A DNA stretch of 5,814 bases from Actinomycetota bacterium. GTDB taxonomy: Bacteria; Actinomycetota; Actinomycetes; S36-B12; CAIYMF01. The DNA is taken from contig WLOZ01000138.1 in NCBI GenBank assembly GCA_009699025.1, positions 1 through 5,814 of the forward strand, read 5' to 3'. Shown here piece after piece: positions 1 through 5,814 of the stretch. The number at the start of each line of letters is the position of its first letter. The first letter of the stretch is position 1. Position numbers and translations under genes: made by a program. The notes beneath the pieces were generated by a model. That model searched no databases. It had not been told where the DNA came from and was given only the letters and a program-made list of their open reading frames with translations.

Positions 1-1239
1 CCGGCACGTGGCGACGAGGTGCTGCGCCGCATGCGTCTAACCCTCGACGATGTGGTGCGCCCGCTGAGTCGCCAGCTGGAGTCGCAGGGGCAGGCATGGG
101 TGGAGCCCGTCGGGCCGGACGTTGACTACCGCGTGCGCTGGTGGCCGACGGTGAAGGGAGCCGCGGATCCCGCCCGGATTCACCCTGTGCTCGTGCTCGC
201 GATGATGGAACTGGTGGTGTTTGCCTCGGTCCCGCGGTACGGCCCGCTCGTAGTGGCGACGACCGCGGCTTCCGCACTGGTCGTGCTCCTGCCGCTGCTG
301 TGGCTCTTCCGTGTGGTGGGGACCCGTCTCACGCGTCATGCGCCGGCGGCTCTGAAAGCGCTGGCATTCGCTGTGGCACTCGTACTACCCGGCATCGCAT
401 TCGGCAGGTTCAACTGGCTCTACGAAGCGTGGACGACGGTCAGCACGCCCTTCCCTCTGGCAGCACCGGTTTACACCGTGCTGTTTGGGGTGATCCTGGC
501 GTTGGCCGACTCCGCCCTGCGGCAGGCGCGCATGCTGGAGGAGGAACTGAAGGAGACCACCGCTGACATGCGATGGGCGCTCGCCCGCGCGCGCGAGGAA
601 CATCGCCAGCACCGTCTTGCCCTCGCGCATGCAGTGCACGGGCCAATCCAAGCCACGCTGTCGGCGGCCGTTCTGCAACTCGACGCCGCGATGCGCGACG
701 GTACGGCCGATGAGGCGATGGTCGCGGATGTGCAGGCTCGCGTGATGGCGTGTGTTACGACGCTAGACCTGCGCTTCAGTCAGCCGGATGATCTTCCCGA
801 GCTGCTGGACAAACTGCGGACCACCTGGCACGGCGTGACCTCCGTGACCCTCGACGTGCAGGAGCTGGTGGAGGCGGTAGCGGAGCGGGACGCCCAAGCC
901 CTGCGCTGCGTGAACGACCTGCTGCCCGAACTGGTGTTCAACGCCATCAAGCACGGGCGCGCCCGGCATGTGCGGGCGACGCTGCGGATGCAGTCGAGGG
1001 AGGCGCTCGAGCTGGTGGTGCGCGACGACGGCGTGCCGGAGGGCTCGGGCGGTGCCGGGGGGATGGGCACCCGGCTGCTGGGTGTGTGTTCGATCGAGTG
1101 GAGCCGTGAGCGCCGGGCCGACGAGTGCGTGGTGCGCGCCGTGCTGCCAGTGCTGCCGGTGCCCTCGGTGCTGACAGATCAGGCCGCGAGTCTTCGTGAG
1201 AGTGAGGGTTTTGCCGTCACGGAGCCCCATTTCGAATAA
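1..1239 (+). CDS. Membrane-bound sensor histidine kinase, NarL/DegS-like (5' partial)
   Basis: Probable sensor kinase that autophosphorylates on His and passes phosphate to a response regulator. Numbering is from a possible GTG start at base 19. Hydrophobic helices lie near residues 55-71, 75-98, 112-128 and 146-165, followed by a charged helical linker (about 167-200). The H-box region reads HAVHGPIQA, with H207 the likely phospho-acceptor. The HATPase_c domain shows an N-box (ELVFNAIKHG, E304/N308), a G1-like box (RDDGVP, D336) and a glycine-rich G2 box (GGMGTRLLG, 347-355). The short kinase core fits the HisKA_3 class. Oddities: the residue after H207 is Gly, where this family normally has Asp/Glu, and G1 ends in Pro rather than Gly. 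The frame is open to base 1 and GTG19 has no clear ribosome binding site, so the N-terminus is probably missing. No response regulator follows; one could lie upstream. The signal sensed is unknown. The kinase-like family is fairly certain; catalytic activity is not. Confidence 0.85.
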   Translation, partial: PARGDEVLRRMRLTLDDVVRPLSRQLESQGQAWVEPVGPDVDYRVRWWPTVKGAADPARIHPVLVLAMMELVVFASVPRYGPLVVATTAASALVVLLPLLWLFRVVGTRLTRHAPAALKALAFAVALVLPGIAFGRFNWLYEAWTTVSTPFPLAAPVYTVLFGVILALADSALRQARMLEEELKETTADMRWALARAREEHRQHRLALAHAVHGPIQATLSAAVLQLDAAMRDGTADEAMVADVQARVMACVTTLDLRFSQPDDLPELLDKLRTTWHGVTSVTLDVQELVEAVAERDAQALRCVNDLLPELVFNAIKHGRARHVRATLRMQSREALELVVRDDGVPEGSGGAGGMGTRLLGVCSIEWSRERRADECVVRAVLPVLPVPSVLTDQAASLRESEGFAVTEPHFE

Positions 1240-1240
1240 A
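1211..1240 (+). promoter_or_regulatory. Weak sigma70-like promoter candidate for the surface-protein gene
   Basis: TTGCCG (1211-1216) and AATAAA (1235-1240) are separated by 18 bases. Each matches four of six consensus positions. The pair overlaps the last codons and stop of the kinase gene and would give a leader of roughly 55 bases before the downstream ATG. The -10 element falls in a locally AT-rich patch in otherwise GC-rich DNA. This is a visual match only; the gene could equally be transcribed from a promoter upstream of the kinase. Confidence 0.22.
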
Positions 1241-1288
1241 CCCGTTTCCTACCATGCGTCCAGAGTCGCGCGTCCGTCGCGGCCAGCT

Positions 1289-1294
1289 AGGGAG
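1289..1294 (+). promoter_or_regulatory. Ribosome binding site of the surface-protein gene
   Basis: AGGGAG is complementary to the 3' end of 16S rRNA and sits 9 bases upstream of the ATG at 1304. That spacing, together with the signal peptide that follows directly, fixes the start of the large downstream gene. Confidence 0.75.
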
Positions 1295-1303
1295 TGGACA
1301 AGC

Positions 1304-1399
1304 ATGAAGCACCGGGTGCGCGGGACTGTCGCCGTCATCGTCAGCGCTGCGCTGGTGATGGTGGGCGTGGGAGTGGTGGCGGGGCCAGGAGCAGCCGCG
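1304..1399 (+). other. Sec-type signal peptide of the surface protein
   Basis: The N-terminus has a basic head (KHRVR, residues 2-6), then an uninterrupted hydrophobic core (about 8-26) and a small-residue stretch GPGAAAP (27-33). Cleavage is likely somewhere between residues 26 and 32. Cleavage directly after A32 is disfavoured because Pro follows. There is no twin-arginine motif and no lipobox cysteine, so ordinary Sec/signal peptidase I export is the best reading. Confidence 0.8.
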
Positions 1400-4300
1400 C
1401 CCGGCGTCGGCATCCTGCAGGTCGTGGGCGTGGGGAATCCACCGGATCCCACAACTTCGGCCCTCGCCCCTATGGCGCAGATGGCAGCCTCTGCCGACGG
1501 GTCGATCGTCGCAGGGATCAGTTGGAGCGGGCTGTATGTGTACAACGGTGCTGCAACCACCGACTACTACCGGCCGGCCAAGATCGCCGCCGGAGGCTAC
1601 CAGCCGGTTGCCGTCGCTGTGTCGCCGAATGGCGCGGCCACGTACGTGTACTCGCTGATGGAAGGCAAGATCTATACCTACAACAACAGCACCGGCACGC
1701 TGGTCGCATCCGTCACTGTCTCCGTCGCCTGTGAGACGTACGGGATGGACGTGTCCGCCGACGGAACGAAGCTGTACGTCGCGCGGTGGGGCTGCGGCAG
1801 GGTGGAGGTCTACAACCTCAATCCGGCCAATCTGACGACCGCGCCCGTCCTGGCGCAGGCCCTCACCGGGATCAATCGCCCCGGCATGGTGACGGTTGGG
1901 CCCAACGGCAAGGTGTACATCCCTGTCTCCGGTGACGGCACCAATGCGGCCTTCGAGAACAAGGTCGCGGTCATCGACCCGAGCAACAGCAACGCTGTCT
2001 CCTACATCTCCGGCGTCGGAACCTCGGGCGGTTACCTCGGCGGGCCTCGCGGCATCGTGTTCTCGCCGGTCGACCCCACGCTGGCGTACGTGGTCAACAA
2101 TGCGACCAACGCGTCGATCTCCACGATCAACGTCACCAACAACACGGTGACGAACAACGTCGTCACGTTGTCAGGTGGCATCCCCACGCGGGGCTCCACC
2201 CAGCTCGCCCGGGCCATCTCGATCTCGCCGGACGGGTCCTACCTGTACGTGGCCGGCAGCGGCGGGCTGCAGGCTATCAACCTCTCAACGAAGGCGATCA
2301 AGAACTGGGGCCAGGCCCCCCTCGACGTGGTGGCGCCCTCCTCGGGTGAGGTGTGGACCGTCGGGTATGGCACTACCTCCGGCCCATACGGGGTGAACGT
2401 CTGGCAGTGGTTGGGGGCCCCGACGCTCACGGCGATATCGCCGATGTCCGGACCCAAGTCGGGAGGCACCCCCGTGACGCTGACGGGCACCGGCTTCCGC
2501 AGCGGGGCCACGGTGACCATCGACGGCTTCACCTGCAGCAATGTGGTCGTGGTCTCGGACACGACCATCACCTGCACCACCCCGTACGGCTCCAACGGCC
2601 CGGGCGCCCGGGACGTGGTGGTGAAGAACCCGGACAACCAGTCCGGCACGCTGACGAAGGGCTTCCTCTACACAGCGTGCAGCCAGGCCACGCCGATGCA
2701 GATGACGTGGAACACCTCGCTCGCGGGGTCGGCGGGATCGGGATGGCCGCTCGACCTTCCCATCCGGCAGGTCGGAAACCAATTCGGGAACAATGCCGTC
2801 ACGATCGATTGGGGCGACAGCACCACCCCCACGCTCGTACCGGCGGGCGTCTACAGTGCCTACCAGTCGCACACCTACACGTCGGCCGGCACGTACACGG
2901 TGACAATCTGCGGCAACTTGGTTGCTATGGGCGCGACCTCGACCTCGGCGACACCTCCGGCAGGTGCCAAGGGCTTTACCTCGGTCATCAGCTGGAACGA
3001 ATTTCTCCAGGACGCGAGCTACATCTTCTCCGGGTGGACGAACCTCACTGATGTTCCGAACTCACGGGGGCGATCGGTGACGACACTGAGCTACGCGTTC
3101 GAGAACGCCACCTCCTTCAACGATCCGGACGTCACGAGCTGGGAAATCAGCAGCTTCAGCGACAGCAACGTCACCGACCTGTCGGGCACCTTCGCCGGAG
3201 CGACCTCGTTCAACCAGAACGTCGGCGTATGGCAAACCCGCCAGGTCACCAAGATGGACAGCATGTTCGCCGGCGCGACCGCCTTCAACAATGGGGGCAG
3301 CGACCGAATCAAGTACTGGTCCACGGGTGGCGTGCGGTCCTTCGCCTCCATGTTCGCGCAGACGCCGTTCAACCAGCCGATCGGCACCTGGACCGTGGCC
3401 AGCGCGACAAGCTTCGCCGGGATGTTCTCGAAGGCCACGGCCTTCGACCAGAACCTCGGCCTGTGGACGCCGTCGGCTGCGACGACGATGGCCGGCTTCT
3501 GGTTCACCGGGCAGAACGTGATGAGCGTGGCCAACTACGACAGCCTGCTGATCAACTGGTCGGGCAAGGTGGTCAAGCCGAGCGTGGCGCTGGGCTTCGG
3601 CGCCCACAAGTTCACGTGCGCGGCGGAGGCGGCCCGCGCAACGCTGTCGAGCGCACCGAACTCGTGGGTCATCACCGACGGCGGGCTGGCGGAAACCGCG
3701 CCGACGATCTCCACGATCGTGCCGGGCAACGGGTCGCTGTCGGTGTACGTCACCGCGCCGTCGTGCATGTCGACCAAGCGCACCACGTACGAGTACTCCA
3801 CCGACGGCGGCACTACGTGGGTGACAGTGTCGCCCGGGTCGCTGGCAAGCCCCATCGTGATCAGCGGGTTGACCAATGGCACCGAGTACACCGTGAAGGT
3901 TCGGGCGGCCGGCGGCACCGCCAGCTGGCTGCCCTCGCCCGCGCCGGCGTCGACGGCCGAGAAGGCCACGCCTGCGAGCACCACGGGCACCACCGCGAAG
4001 AACGACACGTCGGTGTACGGGGCGGCGGTGCCGACCATCGGGTACGACACCAAGCTGGCCGCCGGCGACTGGATCGACGGCGCCATCACCTGCGGGGTCT
4101 ACACCGACAGCACGTACACCACGGCGGTGACCTCGTCGACCAAGCCGGGCACCTACGTGACGCACTGCTCGGGTCCGGCGAAGTCGGGGCTGGGCGCGGA
4201 CCTGGTCTACGCCGACGGCACCTACACGCTCACCAAGGCGCCGCTGACGATCACTGCCACGTCATTCACCAAGACGTATGGCGGCACGCTCACGCCCAAC

Positions 4301-5814
4301 GGATCCAGTGACTTCACCGCCATCGGACTCATCGGCAGCGACGCCGTGGGCTCGGTGACGCTGACCACCTCCGGTGAGGGGGCGTCGGCCGGGGTGTCGG
4401 GCTCGCCGTACTCGGTGGTGCCGTCGGCCGCGGTGGGCACCGTGCCCAGCGGGGTGCTCGCCGACTGGTACGACATCACGTACACCGACGGCTCGATCAC
4501 GGTCAACAAGGCGCCCGCGCTGTCGGTGACCGCCAAGACGTACACGATCGAGGTTGGCAGCGCCAGCCTCGACGGCTCGTCGCCGGGCTTCGATGTGACC
4601 GGCTTCGTGAACAGCGAGACGTTCTCCACCGCCGGCTACACCGCGCCCACATGCGCCGTGTACGACGCGGAGGTGGGTGGCTCCGCGGTGGGCACCACGT
4701 ACTCGGGCCTCTCGGTGGGCACGTACTGGGTGCGCTGCTCGGGCGGCGTGGCCGGCAACTACGCGGCGATCAACTACAGCACGGCGAAGTTCGTGGTCAA
4801 GGGAGCGGACGTGCAGGTGACCGGGAAGAACGGCTCCGGCGCCTACGGCTCGACGCCGTCGCTGCCCTCACCGGCCTACGAGGTGTCCGGCGACCTCAAC
4901 GGGGCGACTGTCATCTGCGGCGCGTACGAGGACTCTGCGGGCACGACGGCCGTCACCGCGTCGACCAAGCCTGGCACGTACTACACGGTCTGCACGGGCC
5001 CGGCCAACAACGGGGCTGGCTCCCCGGTGCCCATCGTGTACTCGACCGGCACTTACACGGTGGAGAAGGCTCCGCTCACGATCACGGCGAAGTCGTGGTC
5101 GAAGACCTACGGCGACGTGATCGCGCCTATCGCGGCCAGTGACTTCACTTCCTCGGGGCTCGTGAACGGCGACGCGATCTCGTCGGTGACGCTAACCTCG
5201 GGCGGGTTCGCGGGCACTGCCGGTGTGGCGGGCTCGCCCTACGCGGTGACCCCCTCGGCCGCTGTGCTGAGCGGCAAGACCCTGGCCGAGTACTACGCCG
5301 TCACCTACGTCGACGGCTCGGTGACGGTGGGCAAGAAGACGCTCACCGTGACAGCGAACAACGTGAACCTGAAGCTGGGTGCGGCGCCGCCGGCGTCCTA
5401 CGCGGCCACGTACACGGGCTGGGTGAACGGCGAGAACGACACCACCCAGCAGCCTGAGGGCTGGGCTGCCCCCACATGCGAGTCGAGCTTCAACTCGACC
5501 ACCCCGGTGGCGACCCCGGTGGCCATCACCTGCTCTGGCGGTGCGGCTGACGACTACGAGTTCAGCTTCACGCAGGGCACGGTCTCGGTGGGCAACCCGC
5601 AGGTGACGGTCGAGAACACGACCAAGCCGGCGTACGAGACCTCCGGGTCCACGGCGAACGTGGCACTGAGCGCGACGATCACCGACTGGGCGCCGGGCTG
5701 CAAGGTGACGTTCACCCTGAACCCGTCGACTGGCACGGCGTCGCCGTACACCGTGTACACCACGGCGTCGAATGATGTGTCGGTGAATGCGGTGCTGCCT
5801 GTGGGGGTGTACGA
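1304..5814 (+). CDS. Giant secreted multi-domain surface protein: beta-propeller, IPT, PKD-like, BspA/DUF285, FN3, MBG repeats (3' partial)
   Basis: A single open frame of 1503 complete codons with no stop before the window ends. Layout by residue: signal peptide 1-32; seven-bladed beta-propeller about 56-370; IPT/TIG about 373-456; PKD-like about 463-540 (DWGD at 502-505, SAGTYTV at 527-533); BspA-like DUF285 block 555-794; fibronectin III-like about 797-886; six MBG-type modules 887-1430; start of another Ig-like domain from 1431. The composition is rich in Thr, Ser, Gly, Ala and Val and poor in Lys, as expected for an exported beta-sheet protein. Cysteines are few and often paired within domains, consistent with disulfides outside the cell. 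These families are commonly found in adhesins and cell-surface proteins, so attachment or matrix building is the likely role, by inference. No enzyme motif is seen. The anchor (sorting signal, C-terminal helix or other) lies beyond the window. The AGGGAG site and the signal peptide fix the start. Secretion and domain types are well supported; the biological role is not. Confidence 0.9.
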   Translation, partial: MKHRVRGTVAVIVSAALVMVGVGVVAGPGAAAPGVGILQVVGVGNPPDPTTSALAPMAQMAASADGSIVAGISWSGLYVYNGAATTDYYRPAKIAAGGYQPVAVAVSPNGAATYVYSLMEGKIYTYNNSTGTLVASVTVSVACETYGMDVSADGTKLYVARWGCGRVEVYNLNPANLTTAPVLAQALTGINRPGMVTVGPNGKVYIPVSGDGTNAAFENKVAVIDPSNSNAVSYISGVGTSGGYLGGPRGIVFSPVDPTLAYVVNNATNASISTINVTNNTVTNNVVTLSGGIPTRGSTQLARAISISPDGSYLYVAGSGGLQAINLSTKAIKNWGQAPLDVVAPSSGEVWTVGYGTTSGPYGVNVWQWLGAPTLTAISPMSGPKSGGTPVTLTGTGFRSGATVTIDGFTCSNVVVVSDTTITCTTPYGSNGPGARDVVVKNPDNQSGTLTKGFLYTACSQATPMQMTWNTSLAGSAGSGWPLDLPIRQVGNQFGNNAVTIDWGDSTTPTLVPAGVYSAYQSHTYTSAGTYTVTICGNLVAMGATSTSATPPAGAKGFTSVISWNEFLQDASYIFSGWTNLTDVPNSRGRSVTTLSYAFENATSFNDPDVTSWEISSFSDSNVTDLSGTFAGATSFNQNVGVWQTRQVTKMDSMFAGATAFNNGGSDRIKYWSTGGVRSFASMFAQTPFNQPIGTWTVASATSFAGMFSKATAFDQNLGLWTPSAATTMAGFWFTGQNVMSVANYDSLLINWSGKVVKPSVALGFGAHKFTCAAEAARATLSSAPNSWVITDGGLAETAPTISTIVPGNGSLSVYVTAPSCMSTKRTTYEYSTDGGTTWVTVSPGSLASPIVISGLTNGTEYTVKVRAAGGTASWLPSPAPASTAEKATPASTTGTTAKNDTSVYGAAVPTIGYDTKLAAGDWIDGAITCGVYTDSTYTTAVTSSTKPGTYVTHCSGPAKSGLGADLVYADGTYTLTKAPLTITATSFTKTYGGTLTPNGSSDFTAIGLIGSDAVGSVTLTTSGEGASAGVSGSPYSVVPSAAVGTVPSGVLADWYDITYTDGSITVNKAPALSVTAKTYTIEVGSASLDGSSPGFDVTGFVNSETFSTAGYTAPTCAVYDAEVGGSAVGTTYSGLSVGTYWVRCSGGVAGNYAAINYSTAKFVVKGADVQVTGKNGSGAYGSTPSLPSPAYEVSGDLNGATVICGAYEDSAGTTAVTASTKPGTYYTVCTGPANNGAGSPVPIVYSTGTYTVEKAPLTITAKSWSKTYGDVIAPIAASDFTSSGLVNGDAISSVTLTSGGFAGTAGVAGSPYAVTPSAAVLSGKTLAEYYAVTYVDGSVTVGKKTLTVTANNVNLKLGAAPPASYAATYTGWVNGENDTTQQPEGWAAPTCESSFNSTTPVATPVAITCSGGAADDYEFSFTQGTVSVGNPQVTVENTTKPAYETSGSTANVALSATITDWAPGCKVTFTLNPSTGTASPYTVYTTASNDVSVNAVLPVGVY
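1469..2413 (+). other. Seven-bladed beta-propeller domain (YVTN/lactonase-like)
   Basis: Seven successive segments, starting near residues 56, 100, 143, 190, 245, 300 and 338, follow one pattern. Each has a hydrophobic strand, a turn such as SADG, SPNG, GPNG or SPDG, a strand like YVY or LYVA, then a strand ending in a short polar turn. This is the signature of YVTN/NHL/lactonase-type propellers, and seven units would close a ring. C143 and C164 flank one blade and could form a disulfide. No metal-site or lactonase catalytic residues were identified, so a binding role is more likely than an enzymatic one. The blade count was made by eye. Confidence 0.65.
2420..2671 (+). other. IPT/TIG immunoglobulin-like domain
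   Basis: The segment opens with PTLTAISPMSGP and continues SGGTPVTLTGTGF, which are the hallmark start and GTGF turn of IPT/TIG domains. It then shows ATVTIDG, a CTTP element and a closing strand with NPDNQSGTLTKGFLY. C411 and C424 are spaced as in IPT domains that carry a C-x(n)-CTTP pair. It links the propeller to the PKD-like domain and probably acts as a rigid spacer. Confidence 0.85.
2690..2923 (+). other. PKD-like beta-sandwich domain
   Basis: VTIDWGDS (residues 499-506) and YQSHTYTSAGTYTVTICGN (520-538) match the two conserved PKD-type elements, the WGD turn and the H-x-Y-x-x-x-G-x-Y strand. In BspA-type surface proteins such a segment often precedes the DUF285 repeats. C459 and C536 sit at the two edges of this domain and may pair. 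The assignment rests on these motifs; the first half is divergent. Confidence 0.65.
2966..3685 (+). repeat. BspA-like DUF285 repeat block with C-terminal cap
   Basis: Five recognisable repeats have the form (M/T/A)F-x-x-A-T-x-F-N-x(n)-W, with the key Phe at residues 599, 630, 655, 684 and 708, so the period is about 24-31 residues. Examples are MFAGATAFN, MFAQTPFNQPIGTW and MFSKATAFDQNLGLW. A degenerate sixth unit (NYDSLLINWS) and a cap ending SWVITDGG (to residue 794) follow, as is usual in this family. The preceding WTNLTDVP (578-585) is the typical lead-in strand. The family is found in surface proteins of Mycoplasma, Firmicutes, Bacteroidetes and some actinobacteria, where some members bind host or cell-surface ligands. 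Confidence 0.88.
3692..3961 (+). other. Fibronectin type III-like domain
   Basis: Residues 797-886 begin with APTISTIVPGNGSLSVYV and contain YEYSTDGGTTW, then ISGLTNGTEYTVKVRA. The L-x-N-G-T-x-Y-x-V-x-V-R-A element is the conserved late-strand signature of bacterial FN3 domains. It follows the DUF285 cap directly and leads into the MBG repeats, so it probably acts as a stalk or linker module. C821 has no obvious partner in the domain. Confidence 0.85.
3962..4798 (+). repeat. First MBG-type triple module (A-B-C)
   Basis: Three beta-rich modules in tandem. A is residues 887-977, B is 978-1068 and C is 1069-1165. A and B have the YG turn typical of MBG/YDG domains (Y905-G906; KTYGG ending at G994). 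B starts KAPLTITA, and C starts with a similar KAP strand but has EVG in place of YG. A has cysteines C930 and C955 (25 apart), C has C1117 and C1145, and B has none. Each module ends in a strand of the type Y-x-x-G-(S/T)-(I/Y)-T-(V/L). The family is common in long bacterial adhesins, where it builds extended stalks. Confidence 0.8.
4799..5593 (+). repeat. Second MBG-type triple module (A'-B'-C')
   Basis: This segment repeats the order of the preceding triple. A' is residues 1166-1254, B' is 1255-1343 and C' is 1344-1430. A' shares STKPGTY and a C-x(24)-C pair (C1205, C1230) with A. B' shares KAPLTITA, KTYG, SDFT, SVTLT, AGV, GSPY and PSAAV with B. C' shares an APTC...CSGG cysteine pair (C1392, C1410) and a non-YG turn with C. 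B' is again free of cysteine. DNA identity is patchy, so the duplication looks old rather than recent. Confidence 0.78.
5594..5814 (+). other. Start of a further Ig-like stalk domain (cut by window edge)
   Basis: From residue 1431 the repeats change character. NPQVTVENTTKP opens the segment, then strands such as NVALSATITDW, KVTFTLNPSTG and VSVNAVLPVGVY follow, a pattern seen in bacterial Ig-like spacer domains. It has neither the KAP start nor the YG turn of the MBG modules. Only about 73 residues are present, so the family cannot be fixed. Confidence 0.5.

Noticed and set aside
1268..1282. Possible hairpin in the spacer built on two CGCG boxes
   Set aside because: The stem would be only four base pairs with no U-tract, so it is not a credible terminator.
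2285..2872. 195-codon minus-strand frame
   Set aside because: Antisense to the propeller, IPT and PKD-like region; low-complexity Arg/Gly/Val composition with no family signature.
3062..4165. 367-codon minus-strand reading frame, very rich in Arg and Gly, opposite the surface-protein gene
   Set aside because: It lies wholly antisense to well-recognised DUF285, FN3 and MBG coding sequence. Its composition is what GC-rich codons give when read backwards, and no domain or ribosome binding site is seen.
3229..4311. 360-codon plus-strand frame overlapping the surface-protein gene
   Set aside because: Its His/Arg/Gly-rich translation has no recognisable motif, and it is out of frame with the strongly supported gene, so it is a GC-driven shadow.
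4651..5142. 163-codon plus-strand frame within the MBG repeats
   Set aside because: Its composition is a frame-shifted reading of the repeat region. The in-frame translation gives clear MBG-type modules.
3962..5593. Repeat structure as a CRISPR array or DNA-level tandem repeat
   Set aside because: Similarity is at protein level with units of about 90 codons. DNA matches are short and interrupted, and the frame stays open throughout.

Overview
The window is GC-rich and all its convincing coding sequence is on the + strand. GC-rich third positions, GTG/ATG starts, a GGGAG-type ribosome binding site and a NarL-type sensor kinase all suggest a high-GC Gram-positive bacterium (Actinomycetota). 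Genus cannot be assigned from this sequence. There are two genes, both cut by the window edges, separated by only 64 bases.

Region 1 (1-1239) is the 3' part of a membrane-bound sensor histidine kinase. It has four predicted membrane helices, a charged coiled-coil linker, a divergent H-box (HGPIQ, with no acidic residue after the His) and a short HATPase_c ATP-binding domain. The reading frame is open to base 1, so the true N-terminus probably lies upstream.

Region 2 (1240-1303) is the spacer. It holds a good Shine-Dalgarno sequence for the next gene. A weak promoter-like pair sits over the end of the kinase gene. No convincing terminator is visible, so read-through from the kinase gene is possible.

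Region 3 (1304 to the right edge) is one uninterrupted reading frame of at least 1503 codons with no stop. It encodes a very large, secreted, multi-domain surface protein. In order it has a signal peptide, a probable seven-bladed beta-propeller, an IPT/TIG domain, a PKD-like domain, a BspA-like DUF285 repeat block, a fibronectin type III domain, six MBG-type repeats, and the start of a further Ig-like domain. The six MBG-type modules form a higher-order A-B-C / A'-B'-C' duplication. The A and C modules carry cysteine pairs and the B modules carry none. The likely role is an extracellular adhesin or matrix/stalk protein displayed on a rigid repeat stalk. This is inferred from architecture only, and the C-terminal anchor lies outside the window.

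The two genes may be a sensor plus surface-protein locus, but adjacency and shared strand are the only evidence. Long reading frames on the minus strand and in the other plus frames over Region 3 are GC-driven shadows.
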